A stretch of 37,717 nt of DNA from Candidatus Omnitrophota bacterium (GTDB lineage: Bacteria; Omnitrophota; Gorgyraeia; Zapsychrales; Fredricksoniimonadaceae), in contig CAILQW010000044.1 in NCBI GenBank assembly GCA_903836515.1, positions 1 to 37,717 of the forward strand, in the 5' to 3' direction. Positions 17,819-24,945 of the stretch are shown piece by piece. The notes below the pieces were generated by a model, which saw nothing but the letters and a program-made list of their open reading frames with translations, was not told the DNA's origin and did no database searches. A program made the position numbers and the translations under genes. The stretch's first letter is position 1; every line of letters starts with the position of its first letter.

Positions 17819-17856
17819 CACCATTTTATCGACGTATCCACGCACACAAAATGGTG
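17819..17856. repeat. Inverted repeat, 9-bp arms
   Basis: CACCATTTT (17819-17827) and AAAATGGTG (17848-17856) are perfect complements around a 20-base loop. The stretch lies in a 300-bp gap (17648-17947) between two small ORFs where I see no other gene. There is no T-run, so a terminator is unlikely. A regulator-binding site or an mRNA hairpin is possible. Confidence 0.4.
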
Positions 17857-17947
17857 TGGATGCAAAATCGTCGGCTTCCATATTTTTTATCGTCCAGAAA
17901 AGCCGGGGTTATCCCGCGTTCATCTGTTCCCATTGCAAAATGCGGGA

Positions 17948-18100
17948 TTAACGGCTTTTACGCGCCGAGATCACGTTCTCCTTGGGCCGCTGAATGGCAC
18001 AGGAGTGGCACAAAAGATCGTGATTATAGATGCTTAAAACATTTTTACAGCGGGGACGTTGACACTTCCTGCCCTGACGGGACGTCACAGGTGGCTTGAT
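17948..18100 (-). CDS. Small zinc-ribbon protein, non-ATG start
   Basis: On the minus strand an open frame encodes RQGRKCQRPRCKNVLSIYN and then HDLLCHSCAIQ, ending ARKSR. CxxxxC followed about 16 residues later by CxxC, in a very basic 47-51 residue protein, looks like a zinc ribbon that could bind nucleic acid. There is no ATG. A Shine-Dalgarno-like AAGGAG sits five bases before an ATC at 18100 (the coordinate used here), and an in-frame GTG is at 18088 but 17 bases from that site. It lies 63 bases after the DEAD-box helicase gene in the same direction. Coding potential rests on the motif and the ribosome-binding site. Confidence 0.5.
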   Translation of the reverse strand: MKPPVTSRQGRKCQRPRCKNVLSIYNHDLLCHSCAIQRPKENVISARKSR

Positions 18101-18163
18101 AATAACTCCTTTTTTACCGAAAATGCTTTACGAAAGCTCCAACCTTGAGCTTGAACCAATAGC

Positions 18164-19435
18164 TTATGATACCACTATCCGGCCATCTGCGGTCGAATTA
18201 GTGGACGCACCCGGGGCCAGGGCCCTGGCCTTGTCTTTCTTGCTCATGCGGCGGCCTTTAACAGGCGCCCCGCCTTTAACCTCAGGTAAAGCCGCTCCCG
18301 TTAATTCAAAACCTTTAACACTTTCTCTGGCCAAACGGATATGCGCCCGTTTCTCAATGAGCGCCATATGGGCCTGATCTTCATGCCCGATAAAAGAAAC
18401 CGCAACCCCCGCGGCGCCGGCCCGGCCTGTCCTTCCGATGCGATGAATATATTCGTGCGGCGAGCGCGGCAGGTCATAATTGACCACACAGGGCAGCTTG
18501 TGGATATCAAGACCACGTGCCGCAATATCCGTGGCCACAAGGATATTGAAATGTCCGGCTTTAAAATCACTGAGCACACGCGTCCGTTGCGCCTGGGTCA
18601 ACCCCCCGTGAAAAGCATTCGCCGTTATACCGGCATGCACTAATTTCGCGGCGATGATATCCGCATCCCTGACTTTGCCCACAAAGACCAGCACCTGCCC
18701 CCACGCCTCCGTCCGGATCAAATGCCGCAACAAGGGGCCGCGATTATGACGATTGACCTCAATGGCCCGTTGGGCGATACGTTCTGCCGCCGGAGCCACT
18801 TCCGCTTCGCTGACGGCAACAGGGTCCCGCATGAACTGACGCGCCAACCCGCTGACATGAGGCGAGATGGTTGCCGAAAACAACACATTCTGCCTAACGC
18901 CGGGCAATGCCTTTAAGACAGCGTCCAATTCCTGTGCAAAACCAAGATCCAGCATCTTGTCGGCTTCATCAATGACCAGGATACTCAATAACGACAGATC
19001 AACAGCATGGCGTTGCAGCAGATCCAGCAATCTGCCGGGTGTAGCCACCGCAATATCTGCCCCGTGATGAAGCTGCCGGATCTGAAGTTCAATGTTCAGC
19101 CCGCCGATCAGCGTGATGGTGCGCAGCGGCCTGGTTAAAGGCCGTCCGTAAACCTTGAGCGCATGCGCCACCTGCATGGCCAGTTCACGCGTGGGTGTCA
19201 GGATGAGAGCGCGAATGACTTTCTTGTTACCAGGAAAGGGCTTTTGCAGAAGCTGAAGCACCGGCAGGGCAAAACTGGCCGTCTTCCCTGTGCCGGTCCT
19301 GGCCTGGGCCATCACATCCCTGCCTTTTAAAATAAAGGGGATCGACTTCGCCTGGATTGACGTAGGCGTTTCATGACCGGCGTACTTCACGGCTTCAAGT
19401 AGATCGCGGGATAATCCCAGTGATGAAAATAACAT
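18164..19435 (-). CDS. DEAD-box ATP-dependent RNA helicase (RhlE-like)
   Basis: This 423-residue protein remodels RNA duplexes, probably in ribosome assembly or mRNA decay. Motifs in order: Q motif (TPTSIQAKSIP), motif I ARTGTGKT (45-52), PTRELA (81-86), GG, TPGR, DEAD (156-159), SAT (187-189), then ATDIAARGLD and HRIGRTGR in the second RecA domain. A basic C-terminal tail (GRRMSKKDKARAL) follows. The order is typical of RhlE/CsdA-class helicases without extra domains. No Shine-Dalgarno is visible before the ATG. A TATGAT at 19455-19450 lies so close that the transcript might have almost no leader. It is divergent from recQ with 73 bases between start codons. Confidence 0.9.
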   Translation of the reverse strand: MLFSSLGLSRDLLEAVKYAGHETPTSIQAKSIPFILKGRDVMAQARTGTGKTASFALPVLQLLQKPFPGNKKVIRALILTPTRELAMQVAHALKVYGRPLTRPLRTITLIGGLNIELQIRQLHHGADIAVATPGRLLDLLQRHAVDLSLLSILVIDEADKMLDLGFAQELDAVLKALPGVRQNVLFSATISPHVSGLARQFMRDPVAVSEAEVAPAAERIAQRAIEVNRHNRGPLLRHLIRTEAWGQVLVFVGKVRDADIIAAKLVHAGITANAFHGGLTQAQRTRVLSDFKAGHFNILVATDIAARGLDIHKLPCVVNYDLPRSPHEYIHRIGRTGRAGAAGVAVSFIGHEDQAHMALIEKRAHIRLARESVKGFELTGAALPEVKGGAPVKGRRMSKKDKARALAPGASTNSTADGRIVVS

Positions 19436-19493
19436 AGGATTGCAATTTTATCATATCCCCTCTACTTTCCCTAGATATTCGATCATTACGTCC

Positions 19494-19499
19494 TATAAT
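19494..19499 (+). promoter_or_regulatory. Candidate -10 element for recQ
   Basis: A perfect TATAAT ends 10 bases before the recQ ATG at 19509. No matching -35 was found at 16-18 bases. If used, the transcript would start about three bases before the ATG and exclude the AGGGG at 19499-19503. Confidence 0.3.
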
Positions 19500-19508
19500 A
19501 GGGGCCTT

Positions 19509-21284
19509 ATGAAATTAAATATCCTGCGCTCCATCTTCGGTTACAACACCTTCAGGCCCCTGCAGGAAGCGTGCATCAAGTCGGTGCTCGATAAGAAAGA
19601 CACCCTGCTCATCATGCCCACCGGCGGAGGAAAATCTCTGTGCTACCAGATACCGGCCCTCATGTTGCCGGGCTTGACGGTTGTCATTTCCCCGTTGATC
19701 TCCCTGATGAAAGACCAGGTCAGCCAGCTGAAAAGCCTGGGTGTGGAAGCCGAAGTCCTCAACAGTTCGCTGTCCTGGGATGAATATGACATGAACAAGG
19801 CCCGGATCCGCTCAGGCAAAACCAAACTTCTTTTCTGCGCACCGGAAACATTATTTAAGGAAGACATCCTGCAGCTGCTCGGCGCCTGCCGTATCGATTG
19901 CATCACCATCGACGAAGCGCATTGCATTTCCGAATGGGGGCATGATTTCCGGCCGGAATACCGCAGGATCAAAGATCTGCGGGAACAATTCCCAGGAGCG
20001 GTTTTCCTGGCTGTCACCGCGACGGCAACCGAGCGCGTCCGCCAGGACATCATGAGCAACCTGGCCTTGAAAAATCCGCGTGAACTGGTCGCCAGCTTTA
20101 ACCGCGACAATTTATTCTACGAAGTCATCCCCAAACATCATGCCACGGACCAGACGATCGATTTCATCAGGAAATTCAAAGGCCAGAGCGGGATCATCTA
20201 TTGCTTTTCACGCAAACAGGTCGACAGCCTGACCCAAGACATCAATGCCGGCGGCTTTAAAGCCCTGCCCTACCACGCGGGACTGGCCGATGATGTCCGT
20301 CACAAAAACCAGGAAGCCTTCATCCGGGACGATGTTCCCATCATGGTCGCCACCATTGCCTTCGGCATGGGGATCAACAAACCCAACGTGCGTTTTGTCA
20401 TCCATCATGACCTGCCCAAAAACATTGAATCCTACTACCAGGAAACAGGGCGCGCCGGACGCGACGGCCTGCCCTCGCAATGCCTCCTGCTCTTCAGTGC
20501 CGGAGACGCCGCCAAGATCAAGTATTTCATCGATCAAAAAGAAGATCCGGCGCAAAAGCGTGTGGCACAAAACCATTTGAATGCCATCATGGCCTACGCG
20601 CAAAGCCGCCAGTGCCGGCGGATACCGCTCATCACCTACTTCGGCGAGAACTACGCGGTCCAGAACTGTGGTTTATGCGATAACTGCGTCAAACCTCAGG
20701 CCGCCACGGCAAATTTAACGGTGCCGGCCGTCAAATTCCTGCAATGTGTTTCGGAAACAGAAGAACGCTTTGGAGCCCTGCATATCATCAATGTCCTGCG
20801 CGGTAGCGAAGCGGAAAAAGTTTTGCACTACGGCCATGATCACTGCCGGACGTTCGGAGCCGGCCGGGAATGGACGGTCAAACAGTGGCAGCAGCTGGTC
20901 CATCAATTGCTGACCCGGAACCTGCTCCATAAAAACGATGACTACGGCGTCCTCAGCCTGACAGAGGGCGCCTATGAACTCTTGAGCAATAAATGCGGTT
21001 TTCAAGGATATATCCCGGAAGAAGAGCGCGCGCCCGTTAAAGCCGTGCGGATCAAGCACGATGACAATTACGATAGCGGGTTATTTGAGAAATTACGGGC
21101 CAAACGCAAGGAACTCGCGGATAAAAAGGGCGTCCCTCCCTACATCATCTTCTCCGACAAATCCCTGATCGACATGTGCCAGCGCAGGCCAACAACAAAA
21201 GGGGAATTCGCGCAGGTCTTCGGGGTGGGAGAACAAAAACTGGAGCGCTTCAGCGCTATTTTCATCCGGGTCATTAACAGCTGA
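19509..21284 (+). CDS. recQ: ATP-dependent DNA helicase RecQ
   Basis: 3'-5' DNA helicase for recombination and repair of stalled forks. The 591-residue protein starts MKLNILRSIFGYNTFRP with AGGGG upstream. An in-frame ATG at 19440 would add 23 unlike residues and overlap the divergent promoter area. Motif 0 (FRPLQ), motif I MPTGGGKS (36-43), DEAH (135-138), GMGINKPNVRF and the motif VI region ETGRAGRDG are all present. The zinc-binding cysteines are seen in QCRRIPL...NCGLCDNC, followed by a winged-helix RQC domain and a C-terminal HRDC domain (LRAKRKELADKKGVPPYIIF). Full length compared with E. coli RecQ (about 610). It is one of only two plus-strand genes here. It converges on the SDR gene with only five bases between stops. 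Confidence 0.95.
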   Translation: MKLNILRSIFGYNTFRPLQEACIKSVLDKKDTLLIMPTGGGKSLCYQIPALMLPGLTVVISPLISLMKDQVSQLKSLGVEAEVLNSSLSWDEYDMNKARIRSGKTKLLFCAPETLFKEDILQLLGACRIDCITIDEAHCISEWGHDFRPEYRRIKDLREQFPGAVFLAVTATATERVRQDIMSNLALKNPRELVASFNRDNLFYEVIPKHHATDQTIDFIRKFKGQSGIIYCFSRKQVDSLTQDINAGGFKALPYHAGLADDVRHKNQEAFIRDDVPIMVATIAFGMGINKPNVRFVIHHDLPKNIESYYQETGRAGRDGLPSQCLLLFSAGDAAKIKYFIDQKEDPAQKRVAQNHLNAIMAYAQSRQCRRIPLITYFGENYAVQNCGLCDNCVKPQAATANLTVPAVKFLQCVSETEERFGALHIINVLRGSEAEKVLHYGHDHCRTFGAGREWTVKQWQQLVHQLLTRNLLHKNDDYGVLSLTEGAYELLSNKCGFQGYIPEEERAPVKAVRIKHDDNYDSGLFEKLRAKRKELADKKGVPPYIIFSDKSLIDMCQRRPTTKGEFAQVFGVGEQKLERFSAIFIRVINS

Positions 21285-21289
21285 ACGCG

Positions 21290-22831
21290 TCACCACTCAA
21301 CAGGGAAATAGTCCTTGAGAAACTTGCCGCACCAGTGCTTTCCGGTCAGGATCCCGTCAAAAAATGGATCGCACACCCTGGCGGCCCCGTCGACAATATC
21401 CAAGGGCGGCTGAAAATCATGTTCTTTTTGCTTGCGCATGGACAAGGCAAAAGGATCTTCATCCGTCACCCAGCCTGTATCAACCGCATTCATGAAAATC
21501 CCGTATTTTGCCAGGTCGCTGGCTGATGTATGCGTCAGCATGTTAAGCGCGGCCTTGGCCATGTTCGTATGCGGATGACGGTCTGTTTTTACAAAACGAT
21601 GAAACTTCCCTTCCATGGCTGACACATTGACAATATGTTTCTGCCCGGTGTTCTGGCGTTTCATCATCCATGACAATTTGTTGCACAACACAAACGGCGC
21701 AATGGCATTGACCAACTGCAGTTCGATCATCTCGGAGGTGGGGATATCGCCCAAGCGCAGGCGCCAGCTGTTGGTTTCCCGCAAATCCACCTGCTGAAGA
21801 TCCGCATCCAGCTTCCCCTCGGGGAATACCTTCTCGAGGGACAAAGACTGGTCATGCACATAGGGTACCTGGGAAAGCTTCGCGGAAGCCGCCAGGCCAA
21901 CGCCGGTCATCTTGCCATTCCAGGATACCGCCAGGGAAGACTCGGCCACGCGCGGGGCATCCTTGGGATCAAGCCCCAATTCCTGCTTGCACATCTCAAA
22001 AGGCCGCAACAATCCCTGCACCGGCTGGGGAAGATCTTCAAAATGCAGCGCTTCATTGGCGATCATATGCGCATAAAAACCCGGCGGCCGCCGCACGGTC
22101 TGTGCAGCATTGTTGATCAAAAGGTCCAGCCGGTCATATTTCTGTTCAATGAACTTGCAAAATATCTCGACGCTGGGAGTGTGCCTCAGGTCCAGCCCGT
22201 AAATATGCAGCCGGTCTCCCCACTGCGCAAAATCCGTTTCGCGGGAATACCGCATGGCGCTGTCGACCGGGAAACGCGTGGTTGCGATAACACGGGCACC
22301 CGCGCGCAGCATCATGAGGGCGGCCTGGTACCCGATCTTTAAACGGGACCCCGTGATCAGGGCGACCTGGCCCGCCAGCGACGCGGTCTGGAATCGCTTG
22401 GCATAATTGAATGCCGCGCATTGCGGACACATCGAATCATAAAAAAAATGCACCTTGGTGAATTCCTGCTTGCACACATAGCAGGAATCGGGCTTCAGCA
22501 ATTCCAGACCCTGATCCACTGCCTGCCGGGACGGGCCTTCGAGGCATGGCGGCGCGATGAACACCGCCGCTTCGCGGGCCGCACGGATGCCGGTTGCCGC
22601 ACGCACCTGGCGTTCATGCGTGTCGATCTTCTGGTGTTTGAGCTGGGTCCTGGCACGTTTTCTTTTTTCAAATTCAAGCTTGTCCGGACGGGAGATCATG
22701 CCCGCGGCCTTTCTTAATGCCACGCTTTGCGCCGTCGATAAATCGGCTAATTGCGAACTATCCCGGACAAGACCCTCTAAAACGCGGATGCACTGTTCAA
22801 TATCCTGGGGTGTCTGTTTCGACGTTACCAT
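21290..22831 (-). CDS. Atypical SDR-fold oxidoreductase with zinc-ribbon insert
   Basis: The 513-residue protein has a helical, very basic N-terminal third, a zinc-ribbon-like CYVCKQEF...CPQCAAF around 115-140, and then a Rossmann domain ([14 protein letters not shown]). The SDR NN(A) motif is visible as [10 protein letters not shown]. At the active site VNVSAMEG supplies a serine, but the usual YxxxK reads TNMAK, so the catalytic tyrosine is replaced by threonine. The glycine motif is TGSRLKIG rather than TGxxxGIG. I recall a family in bacteria and plants with this same arrangement, so it may be a real subfamily with altered chemistry. The substrate is unknown. Its stop faces the recQ stop. 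Confidence 0.8.
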   Translation of the reverse strand: MVTSKQTPQDIEQCIRVLEGLVRDSSQLADLSTAQSVALRKAAGMISRPDKLEFEKRKRARTQLKHQKIDTHERQVRAATGIRAAREAAVFIAPPCLEGPSRQAVDQGLELLKPDSCYVCKQEFTKVHFFYDSMCPQCAAFNYAKRFQTASLAGQVALITGSRLKIGYQAALMMLRAGARVIATTRFPVDSAMRYSRETDFAQWGDRLHIYGLDLRHTPSVEIFCKFIEQKYDRLDLLINNAAQTVRRPPGFYAHMIANEALHFEDLPQPVQGLLRPFEMCKQELGLDPKDAPRVAESSLAVSWNGKMTGVGLAASAKLSQVPYVHDQSLSLEKVFPEGKLDADLQQVDLRETNSWRLRLGDIPTSEMIELQLVNAIAPFVLCNKLSWMMKRQNTGQKHIVNVSAMEGKFHRFVKTDRHPHTNMAKAALNMLTHTSASDLAKYGIFMNAVDTGWVTDEDPFALSMRKQKEHDFQPPLDIVDGAARVCDPFFDGILTGKHWCGKFLKDYFPVEW

Positions 22832-22874
22832 TATTTATAGTCTTTCAATATTTCTTATCAACACATACGCACCA

Positions 22875-22984
22875 GAAGCTGGCGGCATGCCTCGGATGCG
22901 AGTTCAGAAACCAAGCTTTCCTCAAAATCCATCCAAGAGAAAGCTGTTTCTGCTGTCTGAGCAGACAGGCATGCCGCAAGCTTC
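22875..22984. repeat. Palindromic multi-hairpin repeat, copy B (with an extra arm)
   Basis: Outer arms 22875-22892 and 22967-22984 pair over 18 bases with one mismatch (CATGCCT/AGGCATG at the inner end). Between them are TCG/CGA around GATG, an additional arm at 22906-22951 in which AGAAAC pairs with GTTTCT and AGCTTTC pairs with GAAAGCT, and CTGTCTG/CAGACAG. Bases 22952-22984 are identical to 3717-3749 of copy A. The segment 22904-22951 is absent from copy A. It lies in the 181-base gap between the MazG-like gene and the SDR gene, both on the minus strand. Confidence 0.8.
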
Positions 22985-23012
22985 GATACTTACATGTACA
23001 ACTTATCCTGGA

Positions 23013-23360
23013 TCACAACTTGTTATATTTCGTATGCCGACCGCGGCATTTCTCGACCGGATATTTTTCCGCATTTTTCTTCATCTTGGAAGCGATGGCC
23101 TGCCCCAGATCTATGTCCAGATCCCGCGCCAGTTCAAAAACATACCACGCCACATCCGCCAGCTCATCAGCCAGTTCATCCTTGTGTTCTTTCCCGTGCA
23201 ACGCCACTTCCGCCGAGGACTTCCACTGGAAATGCTCCAGCACCTCGCCCGCCTCAAGGACCAGCGACAACGCCACATCTTTATGGTTATGGAATTGCTT
23301 CCAGTCCCGCGCGTCGCGGAATTGCATGATCTTTTCTGTGATCTCGTGGATCTCGCCCAT
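23013..23360 (-). CDS. MazG-like nucleotide pyrophosphohydrolase (RS21-C6/dCTPase type)
   Basis: All-alpha NTP pyrophosphatase of 115 residues, starting MGEIHEITEKIMQF at 23360 with GGAG seven bases upstream. An in-frame start at 23495 lies inside the upstream gene. The metal-binding pattern LVLEAGEVLEHFQW and, further on, DELADELADVAWYV is the ExxE...ExxD signature of MazG-type enzymes. These remove abnormal nucleotides such as dCTP derivatives. The protein is the right length for the single-domain type. It follows the DUF1456 gene by 16 bases and is probably co-transcribed with it. Confidence 0.85.
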   Translation of the reverse strand: MGEIHEITEKIMQFRDARDWKQFHNHKDVALSLVLEAGEVLEHFQWKSSAEVALHGKEHKDELADELADVAWYVFELARDLDIDLGQAIASKMKKNAEKYPVEKCRGRHTKYNKL

Positions 23361-23376
23361 GGGATCGCTCCTGTTG

Positions 23377-23682
23377 TTATGCGCGGGGGACATGCGGCCT
23401 GAACGGTTTGACCGCTTCCATTTTCGGCACGGGCCGGGGTTGGGGCGGTTTAATGCTTTTTTCCTGAACGCCGCGGTTGCGGATAATAAGCCCATCGAGA
23501 AAACGCCTCAACAGCTGGTTCCCGCAAGGCATGTACTGTGCCTGGCCTTCCTTGCGAAAGATCGCCGACAATTCCGAGGACGTGGTTTCAAACTCGGCCA
23601 GCTTCAGGATCTCGATGATATCGGTGTCTCTCAGGTGCAACGCCACCCGAAGCTTTTTCATGATGTCATTATTGGTGATCAT
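23377..23682 (-). CDS. DUF1456 family protein, single-repeat form
   Basis: The protein has 101 residues from MITNNDIMKKLRVALHL, a motif characteristic of DUF1456 (E. coli YehS). YehS has two such repeats in about 156 residues. Here one repeat (to LRRFLDGLIIRNRG) is followed by a Pro/Lys-rich tail (KPPQPRPVPKMEAVKPF). The function of the family is not known to me. Upstream in-frame ATGs at 23733 and 23721 exist but the domain begins at 23682. It is cotranscribed with the MazG-like gene. Confidence 0.75.
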   Translation of the reverse strand: MITNNDIMKKLRVALHLRDTDIIEILKLAEFETTSSELSAIFRKEGQAQYMPCGNQLLRRFLDGLIIRNRGVQEKSIKPPQPRPVPKMEAVKPFRPHVPRA

Positions 23683-23811
23683 GCTGCACGGCCCTTTCCG
23701 ATCAAACATGGATTCCTTGTCCATAACGGACATACTTTACCACAACCTGCCCTTCTTACAGATGAACGATTATTTTTTACCTCCAAGACCGCTACCCGAT
23801 CCGCAGAACCA

Positions 23812-23820
23812 TGCTATAAT
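23812..23820 (+). promoter_or_regulatory. Extended -10 promoter for the 19-residue ORF
   Basis: ATGCTATAAT ends at 23820 and contains an extended -10 (TGnTATAAT). There is no good -35, as expected for this class. Transcription would start near 23827 and give a leader of about 65 bases to the ATG at 23893. Confidence 0.5.
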
Positions 23821-23836
23821 CATTTTTTACAAAACA

Positions 23837-23869
23837 CATGAGTCCTGCCCTACTCTTGGCCGGCTCATG
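23837..23869 (+). promoter_or_regulatory. Leader hairpin upstream of the 19-residue ORF
   Basis: CATGAG (23837-23842) pairs with CTCATG (23864-23869), with further CC/GG pairing inside, in the predicted 5' leader. The structure ends 12 bases before AGGAGG. It could protect the RNA or tune translation. No known riboswitch class is recognised. Confidence 0.3.
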
Positions 23870-23892
23870 CCAACAAAAAACAGGAGGAAAAA

Positions 23893-23952
23893 ATGGGCGA
23901 CAAGAATCCCAAGAACAAGATCAAGAAGGCCAAAGCAGGAAAAAAGAAGTAA
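23893..23952 (+). CDS. 19-residue Lys-rich micro-protein
   Basis: The ORF MGDKNPKNKIKKAKAGKKK has AGGAGG six bases before its ATG, a clear extended -10 promoter upstream and a strong hairpin downstream, so the whole transcription unit looks deliberate. It carries nine lysines, only one acidic residue and no hydrophobic core. Tiny MGDKxPKxK proteins recur in many bacteria as unnamed ORFs, as far as I recall. A nucleic-acid or ribosome partner is plausible from charge alone. Confidence 0.65.
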   Translation: MGDKNPKNKIKKAKAGKKK

Positions 23953-23987
23953 TTAAAAGCTGTTGCCAGGAAGTTCATGAGGGACGT

Positions 23988-24030
23988 ATCAGGGACAAGT
24001 GTTCTTTATAAAACTTGTCCCTGATCTATT
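23988..24030 (+). terminator. Strong hairpin between convergent genes
   Basis: ATCAGGGACAAGT (23988-24000) and ACTTGTCCCTGAT (24013-24025) form a perfect 13-bp stem around a 12-base loop, followed by CTATTTTA on the plus strand. It would end the micro-protein transcript. On the minus strand the stem includes the last codons and stop of the TPR gene, and no T-run follows there. Confidence 0.6.
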
Positions 24031-24614
24031 TTAGCGAGCCTTTCAATTTCTGCCCCAAGTTGCTGTTTGATCCCGCCCGCCGACACCGGGAGGAACGCCA
24101 CCGCCTTCCTGTAGGCCGCGAGCGCTTCGGGGATCCGCCCCTGCTCCTCATACGCATTGGCCATATTCTCCCAGGTCACCACACGCTGCGGCTCAAAAAC
24201 CAGCGCCTGCGCAAAACAAACGAGCGCCTCGCTGGACCGGCCGATCTTGTTGAGAAACCAGCCCTTGTTATGGTGAATCGTGGCATAATCCCCTTCGACG
24301 GCAATGCCTTGGTCGAACATTTCAAGCACCCCGTCGATTTTTCCCATCTCGACCATGCACAGGGCGATATCGTTATAGGCCGCGCCATCCGAAGGATTAA
24401 ACACCAAAGCCCGCTGCAACAACGCCATCGCTGTGTCAAACCGTTCGTCAATGACCGCTTCCTGGGCACGAAAATACATCAACTCTCCCGGGCATTCGCT
24501 GGCCTGGGCCGAACGCACCCCCTCGGCGATCCAATGCCTGGCTTTATCCAGGTCATGGAACGTTATCGCCTCATCGATCAAGCGCCTTAATTTTGTAAAA
24601 TCAGGGTGATTCAT
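24006..24614 (-). CDS. TPR-repeat protein
   Basis: The 202-residue soluble protein has about three tetratricopeptide repeats in the central part (ALLQRALVFNPSDGAAYNDIAL, and ALVCFAQALVFEP and ALAAYRKAVAFLP are typical repeat ends). It has no signal peptide. TPRs mediate protein contacts. Its ATG overlaps the stop of the HTH-like gene (24611-24614), so the two proteins are translationally coupled and may interact. The stop codon lies in the loop of the hairpin at 23988-24025. Confidence 0.8.
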   Translation of the reverse strand: MNHPDFTKLRRLIDEAITFHDLDKARHWIAEGVRSAQASECPGELMYFRAQEAVIDERFDTAMALLQRALVFNPSDGAAYNDIALCMVEMGKIDGVLEMFDQGIAVEGDYATIHHNKGWFLNKIGRSSEALVCFAQALVFEPQRVVTWENMANAYEEQGRIPEALAAYRKAVAFLPVSAGGIKQQLGAEIERLAKIDQGQVL

Positions 24615-24844
24615 ATATTAAATAAATCCTGTCTCTTATACTGGACATCGCCGTTACAGGCATTTAACGCGTTCAAAATCTTATCCTGAATATTGGCCGT
24701 CACAGGCCGGCCGGCCCGCGCCTTCTGAACCTGCTTGAAGGTAAGCTGCTGGCTGGACGCCCTGACAAGATCCGCATTATCCAATCCTCGCGCTTTTAAA
24801 ATCGTATCGATACGCTGAGGCTCCCCTGGCATACTCATCCCCAT
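24611..24844 (-). CDS. Small HTH-like protein
   Basis: A protein of 77 residues, in which LDNADLVRASSQQLTFKQVQKAR and GRPVTANIQDKILNALNA look like a helix-turn-helix with a basic loop, similar to small XRE-like proteins. It is therefore a possible DNA-binding protein. The start is uncertain: ATG at 24847 has AGGA too close, ATG at 24844 has AGGA at four bases, and further ATGs are at 24838 and 24832. The stop overlaps the TPR gene start. The GGDEF-EAL gene ends 100 bases upstream. Confidence 0.6.
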   Translation of the reverse strand: MGMSMPGEPQRIDTILKARGLDNADLVRASSQQLTFKQVQKARAGRPVTANIQDKILNALNACNGDVQYKRQDLFNI

Positions 24845-24945
24845 CATTTCCTTAAAAATTTAAAAAAAGATACCGATGCTCTCACCGGACAACGCTTTGT
24901 AGCTCAATTTCTTGGAAAATATTCAGCCTGTTTGACGATCACCGG

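Noticed and set aside
19440-19508. Upstream ATG for recQ
   Set aside because: It adds 23 residues unlike RecQ and covers the promoter area.
22557-23402. Plus-strand open frame of 281 codons
   Set aside because: Antisense to the same three genes with no recognisable domain.
22717-23841. Plus-strand open frame of 374 codons spanning repeat copy B
   Set aside because: It runs antisense to the SDR, MazG-like and DUF1456 genes. The composition is not protein-like.
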